Part shown: positions 24,701 to 34,999 of the stretch, one piece after another | Layout: each line of letters opens with the position of its first letter | Numbering within the stretch: the first letter of the stretch is position 1 | Assembly (NCBI GenBank): GCA_012932295.1 | Contig: JAAONU010000014.1 | Location: forward strand, 248,001-312,000 | Origin: Cyclina sinensis | Taxonomy: Eukaryota; Mollusca; Bivalvia; Venerida; Veneridae | Direction of reading: 5' to 3' | DNA: 64,000 nt | The notes under the pieces: model-generated | What the model was told of the DNA's origin: nothing | The model's database searches: none | Seen by the model: the letters and a program-made list of their open reading frames with translations, nothing else | Position numbers and translations under genes: made by a program

Positions 24701-27700
24701 GTTAATTAAAATCTAAAAACTTTCTATTGAATTATCTACTAATTCATTTTCAGTTTATTTTTACATCTACCTTGTTAGCCTACTAATTTTAAAAACAAAT
24801 ACCTATTCGAGGTGGCAATAAATAAATATTGAATAAAGACAAACTAAATGTTTACTTAGTAAATATATTTTTTTTATATTTATTTTGTCTGCAGTGATGC
24901 TGGTAAATGGAAACCATAGATACCTTTCTCTTTATTATGTCTCCCCCTCAAGGGGAAAACATTGTTTTTGCCCTGTCCGTCAGTCCGTCTGTCACACTTT
25001 GTTTCCGTTCGATAACTAGAGTACCACTTAAACTAGAGTCTTCAAACTTCATAAAATGATTGCCCTTTTTAAGTTACAGAAGTCTATTGTTTTTGGGGTA
25101 TACAGGTCAAAGGTCAAGATCACAGTGACCTTTTAATGTGAAAATGGTTTCCGGTCAATGACTAAAGTTCTATTTGATTCAGTGTCTTCAAACTTCATAG
25201 GATGACTAACCTTACTAAGTTATAGAAGCCTATTGATTTATATGTGTGAAGTTGGTCTGCAGTTCGCAGTTCGCAATTCGCGATTCGAATTGCGAACTGC
25301 AAACTGGCATGCAGTTCGCGATTCAAACTTGAAGCTTTTCAGAGTTTTGCTTGTGAAAATTTATTACTTACTAACTTCATAAACCAAAAAAAAATAGTTC
25401 TAAGATAGAGAAAATAAACATAAGTCCAATTGCAAACTAGCATGCGGTTCGCGATTCGAATTGCGAACTGCAAACTGGCATGCAGTTCGCGATTAAAATT
25501 TCAAGCTTTTCAGTGTTCTTCTAGGGAAAATTTATGACTTACTTCATAAACCAAAAAGAAATAGTTCTTAGTCGAATTGCAAACTAGCATGCGGTTCGCG
25601 ATTCGAATTGCGAACTGCAAATTTAGCATGCATATCGCGATTCAAACTTGAAGCTTTTCAGAGTTCTTCGTGTGAAAATTTATTACTTACTGACTTCATA
25701 AACCAAAAAGAAATAGTTCTAAGATAGAAAAAAAAAACATAAGTCAATTGCAAACTAGCATGCGGTTCGCGATTTCGAATTGCGAACTGCAAACTGGTCT
25801 GCAGTTCGCAGTTCGCAGTTCGCAATTCGCGATTCGAATTGCGAACTGCAAACTGGCATGCAGTTCGCGATTCAAACTTGAAGCTTTTCAGAGTTTTGCT
25901 TGTGAAAATTTATTACTTACTAACTTCATAAACCAAAAAAAAAATAGTTCTAAGATAGAGAAAATAAACATAAGTCCAATTGCAAACTAGCATGCGGTTC
26001 GCGATTCGAATTGCGAACTGCAAACTGGCATGCAGTTCGCGATTCAAATTTCAAGCTTTTCAGTGTTCTTCTAGGGAAAATTTATGACTTACTTCATAAA
26101 CCAAAAAGAAATAGTTCTTAGTCGAATTGCAAACTAGCATGCGGTTCGCGATTCGAATTGCGAACTGCAAATTTAGCATGCAGTTCGCGATTCAAACTTG
26201 AAGCTTTTCAGAGTTCTTCGTGTGAAAATTTATTACTTACTGACTTCATAAACCAAAAAGAAATAGTTCTAAGATAGAAAAAAAAAACATAAGTCAATTG
26301 CAAACTAGCATGCGGTTCGCGATTTCGAATTGCGAACTGCAAACTGGTCTGCAGTTCGCAGTTCGCAGTTCGCAATTCGCGATTCGAATTGCGAACTGCA
26401 AACTGGCATGCAGTTCGCGATTCAAACTTGAAGATTTTCAGTGTTCTTCTTGGGAAAATTTATGACTTACTAACTTCATAAACCAAAAAGAAATAGTTCT
26501 AAGTCCAATTGCAAACTAGCATGCTGTTCGCGATTCGAATTGCGAACTGCAAACTGGTCTGCAGTTCGCAGTTCGCAATTCGCGATTCGAATTGCGAACT
26601 GCAAACTGGCATGCAGTTCGCGATTCAAACTTGAAGCTTTTCAGAGTTCTTCTTGTGAAAATTTATTACTTACTAACTTCATAAACCAAAAAGAAATAGT
26701 TCTAAGATAGAGAAAATAAACATAAGTCCAATTGCAAACTAGCATGCGGTACGCGATTCGAATTGCGAACTGCAAACTGGCATGCAGTTCGCGATTCAAA
26801 TTTCAAGCTTTTCAGTGTTCTTCTAGGGAAAATTTATGACTTACTTACTTCATAAACCAAAAAGAAATAGTTCTTAGTCGAATTGCAAACTAGCATGCGG
26901 TTCGCGATTCGAATTGCGAACTGCAAACTAGCATGCAGTTCGCGATTCAAACTTGAAGCTTTTCAGAGTTCTTCGTGTGAAAATTTATTACTTACTAACT
27001 TCATAAACCAAAAAAGAAATAGTTCTAAGATAGAAAAAAAACATAAGTCAATTGCAAACTAGCATGCGGTTCGCGATTCGAATTGCGAACTGCAAACTGG
27101 TCTGCAGTTCGCAGTTCGCAATTCGCGATTCGAATTGCGAACTGCAAACTGGCATGCAGTTCGCGATTCAAACTTGAAGCTTTTCAGAGTTTTGCTTGTG
27201 AAAATTTATTACTTACTAACTTCATAAACCAAAAAAAATAGTTCTAAGATAGAGAAAATAAACATAAGTCCAATTGCAAACTAGCATGCGGTTCGCAATT
27301 CGAATCGCGAACCGCAGGCTAGTTTGCAATTGGACTTATATTTTTTTCTCTATTTTAAAACTATTCCTTTTTGGTTTATGAAGTTAATAAGTAATAAATT
27401 TTCCCAAGAAGAACATTGAAAATTTTTCAGTTTGAATTGCGAACTGCATGCCAGTTTGCAGTTCGCAATTCGAATCACGAACCGCATGCTAGTTTGCAAT
27501 TGGACTTATATTTTTTTCTCTATTTTAAAACTATTCCTTTTTGGTTTATGAAGTTAGTAAGTAATAAATTTTCCCAAGAAGAACACTGAAAATTTTTCAG
27601 TTTGAATTGCGAACTGCATGCCAGTTTGCAGTTCGCAATTCGAATCGCGAACAGCATGCTAGTTTGCAATTGGACTTATGTTTTGTTCTCTATTTTAGAA

Positions 27701-30113
27701 CTATTTCTTTTTGGTTTATTAAGTAAGAATTAAATTTTCATATAAGAACACTGAAAATCTTCAAATTGAATCGCAAACTGCAGACCAGTTTGCAGTTCGC
27801 AATTCGAATCGCGAACCTCAGGCTAGTTTGCAATTGGACTTAGAACTATTTGTTTTTTTTTTTCTCTATTTTAGAACCATTTCTTTTTGGTTTATGAAGT
27901 AAGTATGAAATAATAGAAGAACATTTTCACAAAAAGAACACTATAAATCTTCAAATTTGAATCGCGAACTGCATGCTAGTTTGCAGTTCGCAATTCGAAT
28001 CGCGAAAAACGAACTGCGAACTACAGACTAGTTTGCAGTTCGCAATTCGAATCGCGAACCGCATGCTAGTTTGCAATTGGACTTATATTTTTTTTCTCTA
28101 TTTTAGAACTATTTCTTTTTAGTTTAATTTTCCCAAGAAGAACACTGAAAATTTTCAAGTTTGAATTGCGAACTGCATGCCAGTTTGCAGTTCGCAATTC
28201 GAATCGCGAATTGCGAACTGCGAACTGCAGACCAACTTCACACACATTATTGATTTTAGGGTCAGCTGGTCATGATCACAGTGGCGTTATACGTAAAAAT
28301 TAGTTTCCGCTCAATAAGTGGAATGCCATTTGAGTCTTGAAACTTCATAGAAGTGATTTTGGGGTCAGCCGATCAAAGGTCAATGTCACAGTGATCTTTA
28401 ACTTGAAATGTTTTTCGTTCAATATCTTGAGTTGTATTTGACCCAGTGTTTTCAAACCTCATAGGATGACTGACTTAATAAGTAGAAGAAGCCTATTGAT
28501 CTTGGGGTCAGCCAGTCAAAGGTCAAGGTCACAGTGATCTTTAACTTGAAAATGGTTTCCGCTCAATAACTTTAGTTGTATTTGACCCAGAGTCTTCATA
28601 GGATGATTGTCCTTGTTGAGTAGAAGAAGCCTATTGTTTTTGGGGTCAGCTGATCAAGGTCAAGGTCACAGTGACCTAAAATACGAAAATGGTTTCCGCT
28701 CAATTACTCTCTTTGACCCAGTGTCTTCAAACAATAGTATGATTGTCCTTGTTGAGTAGTAAAAAACCTATTGATTTTGGGGTCAGCTGATCAAAGATCA
28801 AGGTCATAGTGACCTTATCTTCTGCAACACACTCATTCCTATTCTCTAGTTCACAATTCTCTTCCTTACGCCAGCCGACCTCTGTCATCTCTTCTGTGCC
28901 CCTGTTTCAATGATGCGCTGGGGGAGACATGCGATTTTTTTTTACAAAAACATGCAGTTAAATCTGTTCAGATGCTCTTCAACTCTGTTGAAGCTGTTAA
29001 AATCTAAATGTATTTAGGTATGTACCTATTTCACCATTGTATGATATAAAGGTTAACCATTAAAAAAGAGGAAGAAAGACTTCATATAAAACTGGTATTA
29101 CAAAATCCATTATAAAATTGTTTTCACTACTCGAATTCCATTTCAGGTCAAGGAAGTAATCTATTTAGGAATTTTTCCTTATATCATCAAAACAAGAACG
29201 AAATACACGCAGAAAAAATACATAAAAGTTGAATTCTTGTCAAATTTCTCATATGCGAAAGCTTTTAAATCATTCAAGTAACTCTAAATGTGGTTTCAGT
29301 TTTCATTCAATTTTCATGCAAATTAATAATGTTTATCTTATGCTTACATCTGAAAGCCATTATTATATTGTATGTTAACAAGTCTCTGTAACTTCAATTA
29401 TATTCTATTCAAAGCTGCATGATTCACAGAAAGTTTTAGCAAGGGAATTTCTGAACATGCTTTTCTTAATATGGAACACGCTTAATACAGCTTGTAGAAA
29501 CTATTTTCAAATGAAGGTTCTTTTCAAGTTTAAACTATTTTGTATACGTATCAAAAGAAAATATCTGGTAAAAGTAACAAAGAATCTGTAAAAAATAATG
29601 AAGGATTGTATCAAGCCTTTTATGCACATGCATCTATTTTACTTATATAGAAAATGAAGTATTAAGGCCCAGTTGCACTTGAAAGAGAACTGGCACCCTA
29701 ACAGTGTGTACTCTCAACTTGATTTTTTTGTCATAGGCATTTAAATACCTGTATTAGAGACAGTTAAGTCTATGTCTAATTTATTGTCTTGTTTGTATCT
29801 TTGTGTCCTTGTCTGTAGTAATTTACGTTCTCATATTCAACCAATTGCCAACATGTACGTTTAAGATAGATGTCAAAGTCATTGGCTAATGAATTTGTAT
29901 TTTTTCTCTGAGATAAGAGGGCATACATGTTTAGAATATTTGCTAGAATTTTTTTCAACGGTTTTATTTTTAAAAAATGCTTACATATTCACTTCTTCTG
30001 TAGAATTCTGCGAGCTGATTGGCTGGAGGTGTTGAAAGACGAGAAACGTCAGTAGTGTACTTGCAACTCCCTTCACCATTCTTCTAGACAAACAGAACTA
30101 CAAGTCATTTTTC
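15695..30113 (-). CDS. Cys-loop ligand-gated chloride channel subunit (glycine receptor/GluCl group), complete
   Basis: Coding exons in transcript order are 30079-29985, 24576-24512, 23919-23843, 21509-21283, 20893-20811, 19308-19177, 16960-16731, 16485-16309 and 15889-15695. They total 1281 nt (426 residues plus TAA) with every phase consistent. The 5' UTR part of the first exon starts at 30113. The protein is a pentameric plasma-membrane receptor subunit. It has a signal peptide (about residues 1-24), loop D MFLRERW with a ligand-binding-type Arg, a Cys-loop with Cys162 and Cys176 (13 residues between) holding MDLRKYPFD, and a second pair Cys220/Cys231 as in glycine receptors and GluCl. TM1 includes [21 protein letters not shown]2 is [20 protein letters not shown] with Leu at 9', TM3 is [19 protein letters not shown], a loop of about 65 residues contains RRKS, and TM4 is [18 protein letters not shown]. 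Pro at -2' and absence of Glu at -1' predict anion selectivity. The ligand cannot be named. Confidence 0.92.
16258..16283 (+). other. G-run tract (C-rich in the receptor transcript)
   Basis: The + strand reads GCGGCGGGGGGAGGGGGGTT followed by TGGGG, which has enough G runs for a possible G-quadruplex. In the receptor pre-mRNA it is a C-rich tract directly downstream of the two alternative donors. Confidence 0.6.
16281..16317 (-). promoter_or_regulatory. Duplicated splice donor in the receptor intracellular-loop exon
   Basis: On the minus strand a 21-bp unit containing TAGATGAGGTAAGCT is directly repeated. This gives two strong donors, after 16309 and after 16288. Use of the second adds seven codons (VSFPLDE) and keeps the frame into the TM4 exon. 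Confidence 0.7.
17000..19170 (-). other. Receptor intron between the loop C exon and the TM1-TM2 exon
   Basis: About 2.2 kb of AT-rich intron with no recognised exon, repeat array or RNA gene. The donor after 19177 is GTAGGT and the acceptor before 16960 is CTTTCTTTCAG. Confidence 0.6.
19310..20800 (-). other. Receptor intron between the Cys-loop exon and the loop C exon
   Basis: About 1.5 kb with no recognised features beyond A/T-rich simple sequence. It is bounded by the donor GTAAGT after 20811 and the acceptor TTTTTTTTCAG before 19308. Confidence 0.6.
21515..23165 (-). other. Receptor intron, unannotated part
   Basis: AT-rich intron sequence between the exons at 23919-23843 and 21509-21283. 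Apart from a small minisatellite starting near 23170, nothing was recognised. Confidence 0.5.
23172..23385. repeat. Minisatellite, about 63-66 bp unit, three copies
   Basis: The unit carries TATATGTTTGCATTATAATG, then CTCCTTACTTTCTCCTGTAA and ACAAACGTTTA. Three nearly identical copies lie head to tail in a receptor intron. Confidence 0.85.
24205..24420 (+). mobile_element. SINE-like fragment (RUDI-like body, tentative)
   Basis: The block starts GTTTGTTTGTTTCATTGGGG-TTAAACGCC and contains CGGCGGTCAGTCCACCTAAC and TTCCTCACTTGATTCAGAGG. This order of motifs resembles the body of a tRNA-derived SINE abundant in venerid bivalves. I recall it as RUDI-type, and the name needs checking. The tRNA-like end is not seen, so the copy is partial. 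Confidence 0.45.
25240..28247. mobile_element. 3.0-kb foldback transposon-like element with 9-bp target duplication
   Basis: The element is flanked by the direct repeat TATTGATTT (25231-25239 and 28248-28256). Its ends are inverted copies for about 100 bp: the left begins ATATGTGTGAAGTTGGTCTG and the right, complemented, begins ATGTGTGTGAAGTTGGTCTG. Inside are many copies of a 35-bp near-palindrome (GCAGTTCGCAATTCGCGATT then CGAATTGCGAACTGC) spaced by AT-rich segments with AACTTCATAAACC. The copies are in one orientation up to about 27300 and inverted after it. Long inverted repeats built of subrepeats and 9-bp duplications are typical of Foldback (FB) and MULE-type elements. No transposase frame is present, so it would be non-autonomous. 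Confidence 0.85.
28663..28677 (+). promoter_or_regulatory. Perfect estrogen-response-element-type palindrome
   Basis: The site reads AGGTCACAGTGACCT, two AGGTCA half-sites inverted with a 3-bp spacer. An extended half-site TCAAGGTCA overlaps it at 28660-28668. It lies within repeat DNA in the receptor intron, and there is no evidence of occupancy. Confidence 0.5.
28801..28815 (+). promoter_or_regulatory. Second perfect ERE-type palindrome
   Basis: AGGTCATAGTGACCT has the same inverted half-site layout with spacer TAG. It lies 138 bp from the first palindrome in the same repeat. Confidence 0.5.
28935..29980 (-). other. Remainder of the receptor first coding intron
   Basis: AT-rich intron sequence. 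A degenerate match to the head of the 13.1-kb dispersed repeat (TTAAGGCCCAGTTGCACTTG) lies at about 29663. No exon was recognised. Confidence 0.4.
30073..30108 (-). promoter_or_regulatory. Upstream ORF overlapping the receptor start codon
   Basis: An ATG at 30108 opens an 11-codon frame ([11 protein letters not shown]) whose TGA (30075-30073) lies four bases into the receptor coding sequence, within ATGGTGA. It is in the first exon, five nucleotides after the acceptor at 30113, so ribosomes scanning that exon would meet it first. Confidence 0.6.
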
Positions 30114-30619
30114 CTGAAATAAAAAAAAACAGATTTAGCACTTTTGTATTTAGATAATAAAAAAAATATATTTCTAAATTGAAAAATCACATCGACAAGT
30201 AATATAGACATAAACCCACAACCACCGTTACCATCATTATCATCATGATAATCACCATCAATATTATTATAATATTACAATTATCATATATCTAAGTATA
30301 TTTAGAGTTCAACCTCATATTTATCTATAAAACATTATGCATTCTTAGATAATTAATAAATCATAGGACATAAATAAAACTTCTAACAATTGATTTACAT
30401 GGAAAAATATTTATTTTACCTTAGCTGTAACCATAGCCTGTTCTCAATATATCCATTACATTATATCCAAATGTTTGCCATTTAGAATTGTTTCTGACAT
30501 ACCAATGTCTATCTGAAGGCCAAAGAAATTGTTGGTTTCTGACTACAATAAGTAGCATACTTTTATTCTACAGAAAAATTCACAACCAATAGTCCTTTAG
30601 ATCTGGGTATTAAGTTCTT

Positions 30620-30900
30620 GTCTAACACAAAGGCAGTTCAGTGGTCTAATTGTTACACACAAAACTTGCAATAAGGAGTCGCGAATTAGACAAATGTTCC
30701 TCTTAAATTTTTAGTTTTCTTTGGGATGAGACGTTGAAATAAGGTCCCATGTATCGCTGCTATGCACTAAACATGTAAAAGAACCAAGTGTGTCTTTGGA
30801 ATGGGATGCTTTCTATATCCAGGACTATTCCCTCAACTAAACTCTTTAGCAGGCGTCGAACACATTGGCAAGCAGCACCGAGGTCGAATAAACAACAATA
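30620..30900 (+). mobile_element. tRNA-derived SINE, degraded
   Basis: A degenerate A box (CAGTTCAGTGG) opens the block. A body with GGGATGAGACGTTGAAATAA-GGTCCCATGT and AAAAGAACC follows. This resembles the conserved central domain seen in complement at 5945-6072. The element lies upstream of the receptor gene. Confidence 0.55.
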
Positions 30901-31356
30901 GATAGGACTGACAAATACAACATTAAGGCGTAACCAAGGTCATTTAACTATGTTCAGTCATGGCTCACGGAATAATGTGACCAAGAGCAGTATAGGAATA
31001 AACTCTATCTTAACTCATAGTCAATATTTGATAAATAAAATAATGAAATAAAATATATCTGAAGACTCATATAACATAACACTCATATATTTCAAAAAAG
31101 AGATGCAAAACCAATTTAGAATTCCATACTGATTTTTCTGACAATGTACAGACAAGACCGTTTGTGAATGTTTCAGGAAACAAACACTTACATATGAACA
31201 TTCTCACACAACAAGACTACAGTCTGTTGATAATTATTCATATTTGTTCGATTAATCAATCATATATATGAAAACAGACTCCCACAAGAGAATACGGACT
31301 CATTAATTGTATAGTAAATATTATAAGTTATCTACCCCCATCTCTGATTGACAGAG

Positions 31357-31970
31357 ACGAAACATTGCAAGTATTTTGTTTGTTTAAATCGTACATGTTT
31401 TGAAATCAGTATATTTCTTTAATGTTTAAAGACACAGATTTTTTCATGGTGGAGAAAACATTGAATTTTGGGTCATTTCTTCACCGTTATGTACACGCAC
31501 AAGAAATTCGTAGACTTGGTATGTATGCATAACTACAAATAATAACTAGTTTTAATTTTTTTTTGCTAGCAAGTTATTTTCGAAAAAAAGAATGATAGTC
31601 CGAAAAAAGAAAATATTCATTTTTAGTTTTATCTTCACTTATTATTTTTGCAGAGGTAGCTACGAAACATTGCAAGTATTTTGTTTGTTTAAATCGTACA
31701 TGTTTTGAAATCAGTATATTTCTTTAATGTTTAAAGACACAGATTTTTTCATGGTGGAGAAAACATTGAATTTTGGGTCATTTCTTCACCGTTATGTACA
31801 CGCACAAGAAATTCGTAGACTTGGTATGTATGCATAACTACAAATAATAACTAGTCTTTTTTAATTTTTTTTTGCTAGCAAGTTATTTTCGAAAAAAAGA
31901 ATGATAGTCCGAAAAAAGAAAATATTCATTTTTAGTTTTATCTTCACTTATTATTTTTGCAGAGGTAGCT
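31357..31970. repeat. Recent tandem duplication of a 305-bp segment
   Basis: The segment beginning ACGAAACATTGCAAGTATTT is repeated in direct orientation at 31662. The copies are almost identical base for base and differ mainly by a short insertion in a T-rich tract (about 31855). No gene is recognised within it. Confidence 0.9.
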
Positions 31971-31974
31971 ACTT

Positions 31975-34900
31975 GTTTATAGAAATATACATGGATGACA
32001 GAAGCAAGGGCGACTGAGGCGTACAAAACGCAACAGAGATACACGGATATCAAAAGGAGCAGGGACAAAACAGGCAAGACTAAATGTTGTATCCCAAGTA
32101 ATGAATATGTATAAACGCCTGGTTCTCAAATTTATTGTAATTTAGACCAGCGTAATTGGTTATATGCGCAAAGTGTCAATATTTCTGTTTAGCTTACAAA
32201 GTTTTGAAAAAAAACATTCTAACATAAACAAATGTTGACATAAAACCTTTCTCGTAAATAAGAGATTTGTTTTCATAAGCTACCATGCAAGGCTGATTTC
32301 CAATCAATTTATACAGATTCTCTAAAAGCGTTCAAAGCAATTAACTTTCCTCATGGAAAAAAAATCTGTCAGATAACGCTAGCTTTCAACGAAAATTAAA
32401 ATAGTTTCCTCGGCGACATGGATTCTCCATACTGAATAGTTTCTGAAAACGAAATTGATACTTTTTGAATCGGTTATGTCTAAAACATCGATCATCGCTA
32501 AACATGTTATTGTTTTGCTGTCATCCATATTCTTTTGCTACAACAGCCTTTCTTTAACTCTTTCTGTCTCGCATCCCATCTTATAGTTGGTGTTCTTCGG
32601 TTGCTACTTGTTGTCGTAGACTAACTACCTTTGACAACACCTTTTCTCTCTTTAATACAGTGTGCGGACTTTACGAAAACTGCATTTTTCCTCTTAAATG
32701 TAGCCACAATCGAGTCACCAACAAATTTGAAATCATTTCAAAGTCAAATCAGTTCACGTTGATGCATTTATATTAGCCAGTAGAATATCTAATCAGTAAA
32801 ATACGGTAAAGGGTTCTACATAACTGATCCTTCGAATCAGTCAAATACTGAAGATACCGCGAGTAATAGGTAAGATCATAGATAATGCTCATGGACAGTT
32901 CTTCAAGTTCACCATTTAAGGCAATGCATTTTGGACTGATTTCTTATATAATGCTGTAAGATCACAACCTTTAAAACTTCAAACCCTTTCTCCTTCTAAA
33001 ACAAAGCTAAACTGTGAATATCTTGTGTTAATTGGCTGAGGTATAAGTCGTCTAGCATAAATCGGGTTTCTGGCTATTCACTTGCTGGTATATGTGCTCT
33101 TTGCAGTTCTAATTTGCACTGTGCCTTTGACTTCAAAGATTAAACATTGCAACTATTACTCTTATCTGCTTTATACGTTCTCAACATTTGAATGAAAGCA
33201 TAATCATTTATGTAAAGTATGACCGCAATAGATGTTAATTTAAGCTCTTATAAAACTAATTGGTCCTTAATAACACAATAACGTCCTGTCTATTCTACAA
33301 AAATAAGTAACGCAGATTTCTAATTTATTAACAAACAAAACAAAACGTTGAAGACAGCAAGTTTTCCCCGTAACATTCCAATATTCAACACAATTCCTAA
33401 CTTCTAATATAAACTTCCTTACCTCATGTCACAACGCAGAAAGACCAAAGATGATATCGGTGTTTTCTCTGATTTAAACTTTTGTAATTAAAACATTTTA
33501 GTGCCCTTTTATACAGACCGTGACAGAAATAAATTTTAATTTTCGAAAACATTAGTTAAGTAATCATTCACTTTAAGTAGATTAAAAGCATTTTAAAGAA
33601 TTTCAATGATACATGGAAAAATAAATGTAGACTGTGCATTTAAAGAAGGCTGTTTTACTGTACATGTATATAGTTTTATTTGCATTGTACAATAAAATCA
33701 AGTTGTATTGTATATTTTCCAATAGCTTTTAAAATGTCTTTATCTGTATTCAGGAGTTTTAAATTGGTATTTGACTTTAAAAATATTCAATAAAGTTAAC
33801 TTACATCGTAAAAGTCGTATGTGTATTGTTAAGTCCTTATTGAAATTATATTGAATATTATTTATAAGGTAGAAATAACATTTGTATTTGATAACTGATT
33901 TTTTACAATTGAGTTATAACTTTGTTTTTTGTTCGTGTAACACCAATCCGATAAGTGGCCTAGACATAACAATTATTATTGGCGGTAATCAGCTCATAGA
34001 AGGTGAGGATTTAATGCAAAAAGCGACGAATGTGAGCTAAACCTTCCGAAAATGTGCTTCGATTGCCATGGAAATTTTGTGACAGACTGCCGCTTATGAA
34101 AGTCAGTTTCCAAAATGTACTTGAGACAATTTTGATACTGAGACGCAAAGTGAATTTGAAAACAACAACAACAACAACAACAAACAAACATTGGAGCCTA
34201 TAAACGCGTGTACATTAGAGGTTGCAAATCACGTGCTGAACAATTAATCGAACTTAATGCACGTGCGTTAACAAAAACTCTACCACAAGGTCAAGGGCTG
34301 CGTGTAAATGCAAATGGCAGGATCAAACCGCAAGCCCAGCAATCACACGAACCTGAAATGTAGCACTACGAAACTTCCCGTCCCAATGAAAAAAATAATG
34401 TTACCCTATCTTTATGTTTGTGAATGAACTAGAGAACATTCAAAGTTACATGAAACCATTATTCTTAGTATGTTCACTTGCGTGACACATGTAGTGGATC
34501 AGAACAATATATTGATTCCTGGTTATAAGTGGCAAAATAAATGTAAACGCACCTAAACCCTCTGGCGGTGTGGGTTTATTTTTTGGAAAAAAAACCCTGT
34601 ATATTTGAAACAGTTGAATTTTCAGGTGGTAGGTTACTGAGATTGATGGAATACCGGCACGCAAAGCCATAGACCGTTCCGTAAACCAGCATGGCCATGA
34701 TACAAAATGTGTTTTAAATGGCCGATTTGATATTTATTTCAATAATTCGCAAAGTGAAATCTGTTGTTGATCACATTTGTGTTCCGCACGATAATTTCGG
34801 AATGTGCCAGAGATAACGCAGAAACACAATTTGCACGGACTGTTGGGTAACAGATCATGTCTTCCCGACCATTCCATGCTAGCAACGGAGTTTATTTTCT

Positions 34901-34990
34901 CTGACCATTGTGCATTGGGAGATGTGCTAATGACACGTGTCATGAAACTAATCGCTCCCGAATAAGGCTTAACAAAATACCGGAGGACGT
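31975..34990. other. Gene-poor spacer
   Basis: About 3 kb upstream of the receptor gene with only short unremarkable frames. Distal 5' exons or promoter elements of the receptor could lie here, but none can be supported. Confidence 0.4.
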
Positions 34991-34999
34991 TATGGACAG

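Larger units (their letters stand above)
24937..28930. mobile_element. Bivalve repeat element with 11-bp inverted ends, split by a foldback insertion
   Basis: The ends ATGTCTCCCCC (24937-24947) and GGGGGAGACAT (28920-28930) are perfect inverted repeats. The outer parts (to about 25239 and from 28248) hold repeated modules of roughly 115-160 bp with TGGTTTCCGCTCAATAACT, TATTGATTTTGGGGTCAGC and AAGGTCAAGGTCACAGTGAC. Without the insertion the element would be about 1.0 kb. It lies in the first coding intron of the receptor gene. Confidence 0.7.
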
